From: Mesotaenium endlicherianum | Lineage: Eukaryota > Streptophyta > Zygnematophyceae > Zygnematales > Mesotaeniaceae | DNA length: 64,000 nt | Assembly (NCBI GenBank): GCA_009602735.1 | Contig: WELA01012669.1 | Coordinates: forward strand, 217,864-281,863 | Direction of reading: 5' to 3' | In this document: positions 56,738 through 64,000 of the stretch, in pieces | How the letters are laid out: every line of letters starts with the position of its first letter | Numbering within the stretch: the stretch's first letter is position 1 | Program-made: the position numbers and the translations under genes | The notes under the pieces: model-generated | Seen by the model: only the letters and a program-made list of their open reading frames with translations | Told to the model about the DNA's origin: nothing | Databases searched by the model: none

Positions 56738-58202
56738 AACGCAAAAAGACATGTTATATTGTTAAAATGTATAAATACTTACATGTTTTGTATCTTAGAT
56801 ATTTTTATATATACAACATTATATAATGGTTATAAAACAAAAACTAGGCAAACAAGTAATTTACTATGAAAAAATCATGAGTATATTTAATTATTTCATG
56901 TGTGATGAATTATTTATTAATATATATATAAAAAGTGTTATTGAGTTTAATTTATTTATTAAATTATATCACAAAAATTTGTATTTGCAACATTTCATAA
57001 AATCACCTCAGAAATGTACAACAAGCATACAACATATCCAAAATTAGATATTTGAAAGGATTATTTTAATTAAATTTCAAAAATGTTGATATTTGTCATA
57101 ATTTTTCTTTGAATGTTTATTATATACACTTTGATGACAATGAAAATAATATTGGACAATCTTTATGTCTTGCGAGTCAAATACTAGCGTTATTTTTGAG
57201 TATTTACAAAAAAATAAGTACTTGTCATTGTCCTCGAATAATTTTAGAAAACAATTTAGTACTAAAAAATCATTTTAAAGTATTACTATTGTTTAACGTA
57301 TTAAATGAAAAATACTTACGCTTGTATTATTATTTTGTGTTCTAAAATTTTGACATCAAAAGTTGCAATTTTTAATTTGACAAGTCAAACAAATTTATTT
57401 AAAAAAATCTACCAAAAGAATAGGACTGGCACGCCATCAGCTAAATTGTGTTCTAAAATAAAATTTTAAATTTTTTTTTGTCAATTATAATATTTTCATT
57501 GTTAAGATATTTTATGACATATTATTTGTCTTGATTTATTCAAAGAAATAATTAAATTTTTGCAAATTTATGCAGATTTGCAAATTTTGGTGTTATGTAA
57601 ATTTTTGCAAATTATTTTTCAAAATTTTGACTTTTTTTAAATCAATAACTCAAAAATTATGTTGTTACCTTTGAATTTGAATAAAAGTTGCAATATGAGC
57701 CCAATTTATGTCTTGAAATAACTTAGATAAAAGTTGCATATTGAACCCAATCCATGTCATGAATTAATATGACGCGTTTCAATCATGTCATGAAATGACA
57801 AAATAATGTTACGTACGTTCCAATTTGCTATGAGATTGTCTTGAAGTGTGATAATGTTTAGACAATCAAAAGTTTTATTGCATACTATCGTATACGTTTG
57901 AAAAAAAAATACTTGTGTAAAATTATTCTTATGAATTAAAATATATGTATAATTAAAATACTATCGTTAGCATAGTGGACAAAGTTGGTTCTTCATTGCC
58001 AAATTTTCCTACAATTCAATATTGTTCATGTATTTGAATTTCAAAACATAAATGAGTTGTTTTGATCAACATGTATGACTGTTGTATACGATAAATATTT
58101 TGATCAGTAGCTGCTGATGCACTTGCTGTTCATACAATTGATATATTTTAAATTACACAAAGGCAACATTATACAAAAAATCAGTTGGCAACACCAGTGT
58201 AC

Positions 58203-58352
58203 ATATGCACTTCTGCCCAATGATAAGATGTTGTTGCAACTCAATTTTTGACAATCCGTCGCTTGATTGAAAACGTTATATGCATTTCTGCCCAAAGATA
58301 AGATGTTGTTGCAACTCAATTTTTGTCAATCCGTCACTTGATTGAAAACGTG
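58203..58352. repeat. 75-bp tandem duplication
   Basis: Two adjacent units share the core TAAGATGTTGTTGCAACTCA and differ at a handful of positions. Non-coding. Confidence 0.85.
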
Positions 58353-58493
58353 AACTTGTATTGTCCACTTCGTTGGTGACGCAATCACCGCCACTAATAG
58401 ACCAAAATGGAATTGACTTCAACGAATAATATTTCAATATAATTATATTTTGCTGCATACGGTATATTACACAAATATTTTATACGAAGACTT

Positions 58494-58555
58494 AGCATCT
58501 GTAGCATCTGTAGACCATGTGTAGACCATCTGTAGACTTAGCATCTGTAGACCAT
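58494..58555. repeat. Short (GCATCTGTAGACCAT)-type tandem repeat
   Basis: Several overlapping copies of TAGCATCTGTAGACCAT with length variation, in AT-rich non-coding DNA. Confidence 0.7.
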
Positions 58556-59736
58556 TATTGGGACAATGGATAATAGAGAATTATGTTATTTTCTTGATTA
58601 ACTCAAGGCTTTAAAAGTTGAGATGGAGTGGGATCGTGCTCAAACGACAAAATAAGAGTTCATTTTTGTCAATATATTAAAAGACGTTATTGTTTTTGAA
58701 AGAATAATTTCACATTGTTCTTTTACTTTTATATCTTTGTAATGAAAGATGCAAAGAACTGGCACGTTGTATTAAGTCTACTGGTGTTTTTTTATGGCTA
58801 ACGAACGGCGGACTAAAATTTTTTCATATGTGTTTATACATGATCATTAAATACAATAACATATGAAATTTGGATGTCAGCAACAAGCGTACATCGTATG
58901 TATTCAATAAGTACGTACGAGTCGATGTGAATAAATTTTGATCATGTTATTCAAATGTGAAAAATTTAAAAACAAGACAAGTGTTTCTATGTACACAAGA
59001 GTAACTTTGAAAGTGTAAACGATATACCATCATTCATCTATTGCATCTAGCCACATGTCAATAAATCTTGACAGAATATGCAATTATAAATTTTTGAATA
59101 AAACATCTTCAACGTGTTTTTCTTGACATGATTTGCAACTAAACTAGAATAATTCTTCAATCATATGATAATATAGTACTTTAAATAATAACATGCACAT
59201 TATAGTTAAATTGCAATTATCTAAATTTAAATTGTAATGAAATGTCTAAAATAATTAACAACATTATTTTTTTACTTATTATTTAATTATTATAATATTA
59301 TATATTTTTCCATTCAAAATCAAGTATTAAATAGTAGCTTTGCTTGTAACGTGCACTACGCACAATTCGCATGAAAACATATATCACAATTCATAAAACT
59401 GTGTGAAATTCAAAATTCATCTAAATTTCACATGTTTATAGATATACTTCCATATGTTTGGTAATTAACAAAAAAGTTTTTTTGGTAATATAAACATTCG
59501 AATATTTAATGATTATATGCATCAGGTTTTATTTATGTTATAAAAAATTTTATAAAAAATATAATTGTGATACATCTTGGAGACTATGTAATGAAAACAG
59601 AAATAAGGGATAAATAATCAATCACCAAGAAGAAGGTCAAACATAAAAGTACATAAGCCCCAAAAACCAAAGTAAATTATTGTTGTCAATTGATTAGATT
59701 GAAAATTTAAAAGCGTTAAGAAAAAACGTTAGTTAA

Positions 59737-59750
59737 CACTAGCTATACTG
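59737..59750. repeat. piggyBac element left terminal inverted repeat
   Basis: CACTAGCTATACTG immediately after TTAA; mirrored at 61858-61871. Confidence 0.8.
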
Positions 59751-60033
59751 TGGGTCTTATTTTGGTTTTGGAACCAAATTATATTCCATAATTAGGCAAA
59801 ATTCTACACCCACTTAGCATACTTTCTTTAAATCAAAATTGTTTGAAAATGGGCTCATTGGATGTGTCTTTACACAAACTCCTCCGGCAAATTAGTTTTA
59901 GTTCTAACGGCCAATTTTGACGAAGTTATGTAAGTTTGCCGGCCAAGAAGAGGTCACTTCCTGTTTCGATTTTGACCTTCGAACAGGCCTCTTTCTGCCT
60001 GTCATTTCTTTTGCTTTGCATGCTACAGAAGCC

Positions 60034-61194
60034 ATGGCTGACATCGCTTATTTGTCTACAGGCCCCACGGTAGCCGTAGGCACTAAGATACTAACACCTA
60101 GTAAGATTTGGGGTGAAACTTGGGCAGCACAAGAGTTTGAAGAGCACTACAAAGAGTTTTTTTTGGTCGGAATCTTAGAGGAAGAGGTACATAAGATCAA
60201 AGAAACTAAGCTTAAGATCTATTTTGGCTACGATGGAGAGTACAAAACATGGGGACGCAATCAAATACTACAATACATGCCTTCTATCCCCGAATTTTAT
60301 TGGTCTTGCCCATTTGAGGGAGTTGTTAGAGTTGAGGCCTCTTCGAACCTACTTTCACAACTTCCTGCTTCTCATGTGATTCAGGTCACTCCTAGCATTA
60401 TAAACACACCCCCTAAATCAAAAGATACTCCCACACCACCAGAAGACACTCCCACACCAGTAGCAGACACAACAAACACTGAGGAAGTGTCAAAAACAGG
60501 CTTAGAACCGGTAGAGTCAACATGGAAAAGAGAAAGACCATTAAAACAGACAGGATCAGACATGTCTGTGCCTGCTAACAGGGAAGAGAGAAGGAACAGG
60601 GTGGTAACGGCAAGGGAGACTGCTAAGAGGAGGGCAAAGAGGGGCTACAGCAAGAAGAAGAACTGGCAATCAGATGAAGAGGAGTACAGCTCAGGTACGG
60701 AGTTGGAGTCTGAAGGAGTGCCAATGGTGCCTGTTGCTGCTGAGGAAGAAGAAGCTAAGGAGCCTGCCAACAACAGAGAGGAGTACTTATTTGATAGTGC
60801 CATTGCTAACGCATACATGTACGAGCTGGCCCACCCTGGTGCTGACAGATACTTGTTCATGTTGCAACTAGTGAGGGAGATGTCCGAGTGGGTACATCCT
60901 CGCAACAGGCAGACCAGGTCAAGTGCAGCAGGAGCTGCTGGAGAGCAGAGATGGACTGGGAGGCACTTTCCTGACAAGGTGAAGAAAGGAGAAAGGGCAA
61001 GCTGTGTGGTGTGTAGTGCTAAGTACTTTGACTTAGAAGCTGCAGCAAGGAAGAAGAGGTGCCAGTTCATGTGTACACCTTGTAACGTTGCCTTACATCC
61101 CACTCCCTGCTTTGAGATTTTTCACACTACCAGAAACATAGAGTATCTAGGTTGTGGTAGGAAGAGGTTGCCCACTGGTGTCCCTAAGCAGTAG
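60034..61194 (+). CDS. piggyBac transposase-derived protein lacking the DDE core
   Basis: The ATG at 60034 has a good context (GAAGCCATGGC) and gives 386 residues. The frame is open further upstream to at least 59917, but without an ATG. Residues 1-100 form a compact domain (TKILTPSKIWGETWAAQEFE, IYFGYDGEYKTWGRNQILQY). Residues 120-180 are Pro/Thr-rich and 180-210 are basic with a likely nuclear signal (KRRAKRGYSKKK). Residues 211-245 are acidic. Residues 250-285 (FDSAIANAYMYEL, LFMLQLVREM) match the helices that follow the catalytic core in piggyBac transposases. Residues 324-364 hold the zinc ligands C324, C327, C343, C347, C350, H355, C359 and H364, ending CFEIFHT. The roughly 300-residue DDE core is absent, yet the frame is intact. 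It could bind DNA without cutting it. Confidence 0.8.
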   Translation: MADIAYLSTGPTVAVGTKILTPSKIWGETWAAQEFEEHYKEFFLVGILEEEVHKIKETKLKIYFGYDGEYKTWGRNQILQYMPSIPEFYWSCPFEGVVRVEASSNLLSQLPASHVIQVTPSIINTPPKSKDTPTPPEDTPTPVADTTNTEEVSKTGLEPVESTWKRERPLKQTGSDMSVPANREERRNRVVTARETAKRRAKRGYSKKKNWQSDEEEYSSGTELESEGVPMVPVAAEEEEAKEPANNREEYLFDSAIANAYMYELAHPGADRYLFMLQLVREMSEWVHPRNRQTRSSAAGAAGEQRWTGRHFPDKVKKGERASCVVCSAKYFDLEAAARKKRCQFMCTPCNVALHPTPCFEIFHTTRNIEYLGCGRKRLPTGVPKQ

Positions 61195-61857
61195 CATGGA
61201 TGATAGGTGCATAACTCTATGACTACTTATTTTTTTGCTCACACCATCTGCCATAGACCAGATTTTCTGACGCGTCGACCATTGAGCCATATATGACAAG
61301 ACTCATAATTTTTGCTTCACATATTTTTGGTGCTCTCATGTTCCAAAGTACTTGTATAGGGTATTCCAAGTATGCTTGAACTTGTTTCAATAATTTCCAT
61401 CAAGACATGCAAAAGTTATGCACCAAACAATGAATCTGCATGATGCACTTCTTAGCTTCCTTATGGGACCAATGACCAAAAAACTTGGTGTCAATTTGGG
61501 TCCCAAACTTTGGGCTGGTGTAGCACCCATGATACTAAATGAATTGTATATCTGTAAAGTGCAGTGTCTTCCTTACATCAAGATGTATGCTAGAAAAAAT
61601 CAGGATCTAAAATAAATTGTACTTTTTTGGATATTGTGCTGAGAAGAAATGTACTTGTCGGACCTCACACGTGTGTTCCCCTTGTAGTACAAAAAAGTAC
61701 ACTAAAAAATTCCGAAAAAATCGAAAGAAGTACATTGCCAGATTGCTTACTCAAAGTAAGTTCAATATATCTATGGCTCTTATGTGCCACATAAGCACTG
61801 GTTTTAGTATGAGCATGCAAAGATAGGCTGTTGTGGTGTCCGTTTTGGTCCTATAGG

Positions 61858-61871
61858 CAGTAAAACTAGTG
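61858..61871. repeat. piggyBac element right terminal inverted repeat
   Basis: The reverse complement reads CACTAGTTTTACTG, matching the left end at 12 of 14 positions; TTAA follows. Confidence 0.8.
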
Positions 61872-61875
61872 TTAA

Positions 61876-63040
61876 GTATGTTACATGATCTCCATGCAAT
61901 ACCAAAATTAATAATTTATAATCAATTTTATTATAAAATATTAAATTCATAAATATTCACTTTTTTGTGATTTTGATATACTATTGGACATTTGTTAAAA
62001 AACAAAATATAAATAAAAAACAAATATTACACATTAACTTAATATTTTTATTTGTTGTGATAACATGTGAATATGTGTATTGATATTATATTATATATTA
62101 AAGATTGTTTTTTGACATATGGAAAAAAATGACTCAACACATATACGTACAAGTGTCAATACTAAATAGTACAAAATGTCACATTATAATAATTGTCATG
62201 TTTTCAAGATTCATGCGTGTAAATAATTTTTGAATGAATTTTATTGTATTAATACATGGTATTTTTAGATAAAGTTTATTATTTTTATGATAAATTATAT
62301 ATATATATATATATGTTATGAATATAATGGTAATATCAAATTCAAAATTACTTAGAAAATGATATGTAAATATAATTTATAATACATATCTAATTAATTA
62401 CATATTACCATAATTTATACATTGCATACGCAATACAATTAATGTCATATTTTTTGTCTTTTTTTTATTTGAGTGTGTCGATATGTAGGATTTGATGACT
62501 AGGATTGTCGATAAGTTTGAGGTAGGTAGTCAGACGCCACTGCAAATATAGATAGACAGAGAAGTTGTGAAGGAGTGCACTTGAGAGTTAAGAGAAAAAA
62601 TTTGAGTCACATGAACGAGAGAGCTTCTTTCAGTGTCGTGTACATGTTTATGTGCTGTAAATGAGCATCAAGTGATGTGATTGCTTTCCCAAGTATAGAT
62701 GAGCAATGGCAGACGAGTATTTTCAACACTCCTCCTGCTCCAAAGACTTTTTTTAGATTCTTCCCAAACCCCGCGTAAACTAATCGTGTTTGAAAGAATA
62801 GTGTAAGAAAGATGTGACAAACTTCAGAGCAAGAAATGTGTGTGTGAACGAAGAATTCAACGTTTTACAATTTTGAATGCCTCTCTTGTAGGTAATCAAT
62901 ATGACCATGTAGAGTCCATCATACCTATATAAGATATTGCTTGGACTGCTTTTGCACTTTGACCACATACCACTCGCATTGAAATATTTTTTTTCGTGAT
63001 CTATGAAAAGCTCCATTTGTTAGCCTATTTTCTTGTATCT
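61876..63040. other. AT-rich interval without a supported gene
   Basis: It contains an (AT)n run near 62298-62314. A diverged partial match to the downstream 301-bp repeat unit lies at about 62870-62935 (ATGACCATGTAGAGTCCATC). No gene seen. Confidence 0.55.
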
Positions 63041-63941
63041 GATCTTCCACTTGCAACATTTGGTGTCCGCCATTGTTGTTTTTTTGGCTTGTAAAACCTT
63101 AAAAACCTCTTTTGTAAGTAAGATTATGACCATGTAAAGTCCATCATACCTATACAAAACATAGCCAATTAGCATCAATGTTTGACTTTGTCTTTTGTTC
63201 CTTATCATTTAGGTCCCAATAGGAAAAATAGCCAATAAGATCATGTTGTTTAAATTCCTACACAACCTTGAGTCCATCGTGGACTTTTTGGAAGTTACCT
63301 TTGACAGTAATTTTGCTAATTAAAGTTCCTGTGAATTATCTGATCTTCCACTTGCAACATTTGATGTCCGCCATTGTTGTTTTTTTGGCTTGTAAAACCT
63401 TAAAAACCTCTTTTGTAAGTAAGATTATGACCATGTAAAGTCCATCATACCTATACAAAACATAGCCAATTAGCATCAATGTTTGACTTTGTCTTTTGTT
63501 CCTTATCATTTAGGTCCCAATAGGAAAAATAGCCAATAAGATCATGTTGTTTAAATTCCTACACAACCTTGAGTCCATCGTGGACTTTTTGGAAGTTACC
63601 TTTGACAGTAATTTTGCTAATTAAAGTTCCTGTGAATTATCTGATCTTCCACTTGCAACATTTGATGTCCGCCATTGTTGTTTTTTTGGCTTGTAAAACC
63701 TTAAAAACCTCTTTTGTAAGTAAGATTATGACCATGTAAAGTCCATCATACCTATACAAAACATAGCCAATTAGCATCAATGTTTGACTTTGTCTTTTGT
63801 TCCTTATCATTTAGGTCCCAATAGGAAAAATAGCCAATAAGATCATGTTCTTTAAATTCCTACACAACCTTGAGTCCATCGTGGACTTTTTGGAAGTTAC
63901 CTTTGGCAGTAATTTTGCTACTTAAAGTTCCTGTGAATTAC
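63041..63941. repeat. Three tandem copies of a 301-bp unit
   Basis: Units start at GATCTTCCACTTGCAACATT at 63041, 63342 and 63643. They appear nearly identical, with single-base differences such as ATGTTG/ATGTTC and GACAG/GGCAG late in the unit. Each contains a poly-T run and TGTCCGCCATTGTTG. No ORF crosses units in a conserved frame, so this looks like non-coding satellite or minisatellite DNA. The array ends before the window edge. Confidence 0.95.
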
Positions 63942-64000
63942 CCAGAAAAAAAAAAAAACAATCTGATAGTGTCGGAATAAAAACCGACAGTCAAAAAATG

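Larger units (their letters stand above)
56738..59732. other. AT-rich interval without a supported gene
   Basis: Very low GC with many A/T runs. Short ORFs here (for example 56826-57047, 57109-57345) are Ile/Asn/Lys/Tyr-rich, as chance frames in AT-rich DNA are. The only structure seen is short tandem repeats near 58.2 and 58.5 kb. Confidence 0.6.
59737..61871 (+). mobile_element. piggyBac-type DNA transposon, catalytic-core-deleted (2,135 bp)
   Basis: It is flanked on both sides by TTAA (59733-59736 and 61872-61875), the piggyBac target. The termini are inverted repeats: CACTAG(C/T)T(A/T)TACTG, 12 of 14 matching. Inside is one intact plus-strand ORF whose C-terminus is a piggyBac transposase zinc-binding domain. 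The element is too short to encode the usual full transposase plus flanks, and the catalytic segment is missing. It is therefore non-autonomous in cut-and-paste terms. The CACTA start of the repeats recalls EnSpm elements, but those make 3-bp duplications, and the protein evidence is piggyBac. Confidence 0.8.

Noticed and set aside
56826-57345. Two ORFs of 73-78 codons in AT-rich DNA
   Set aside because: Ile/Asn/Lys/Tyr-rich chance frames without motifs.
59737-59750. Terminal repeats starting CACTA as evidence for an EnSpm/CACTA element
   Set aside because: The duplication is TTAA rather than 3 bp, and the encoded zinc-binding domain is of piggyBac type.
1-64000. CRISPR arrays, operons, rRNA genes
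   Set aside because: None seen; the repeats are microsatellites, LTRs or a 301-bp tandem array, and the gene structure is eukaryotic.

Overview
The window looks like nuclear DNA of a plant-lineage eukaryote, most likely a charophyte alga such as Chara. The evidence is spliced genes with long introns full of (CA)n, (GT)n and (CT)n, a plant-type tRNA-Lys, a Ty3/Gypsy chromovirus, TTTAGGG-like fragments, and no bacterial gene organisation. The species is inferred from these features, not read from a marker gene. The sequence is draft quality: two single-N joins (2536, 10274), one 279-bp N gap (37048-37326), and a 735-bp exact duplication around the 10274 N that is almost certainly an unmerged contig overlap.

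Layout. 1-6.1 kb: no supported protein gene, several microsatellites and one intron-containing tRNA-Lys(UUU) at 4535-4634. 6.1-20.4 kb: one very large plus-strand gene. Its C-terminal WD40-type beta-propeller lies on small exons whose splice phases all agree, and more than 2,500 residues of low-complexity sequence precede it. The architecture recalls PALB2, but that identity is tentative. 20.4-30.8 kb: mostly unannotatable, with exons of one or two hypothetical plus-strand genes. 30.8-36.6 kb: a minus-strand gene rebuilt from nine exons in consistent phase. It encodes an EF-hand completed across a splice junction, one transmembrane helix, a domain of unknown function and a basic/acidic tail. 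A decayed copy of its last exon lies just downstream.

37.3-42.7 kb: no gene, with composition falling to very AT-rich after about 40.9 kb. 42.7-56.7 kb: an old, broken, minus-strand Ty3/Gypsy element (LTRs 42663-43654 and 55807-56737). A younger plus-strand chromovirus (45633-52310) has inserted into its integrase region. The younger element keeps 503-bp LTRs, a CTCAT target duplication, an initiator-Met-type primer site and a polypurine tract. Its gag and pol are joined by a textbook -1 frameshift signal (A AAA AAC plus a 7-bp hairpin), but it also carries two 1-nt breaks. 56.7-59.7 kb: AT-rich, no gene. 59737-61871: a piggyBac-type transposon flanked by TTAA. Its single intact ORF keeps the transposase N-terminal region and C-terminal zinc-binding domain but lacks the DDE catalytic core. 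63.0-63.9 kb: three tandem copies of a 301-bp unit.

The host genes are not an operon and show no functional link. The right half is shaped by transposons: one LTR element nested inside another, and a separate DNA transposon carrying a shortened transposase-derived protein.
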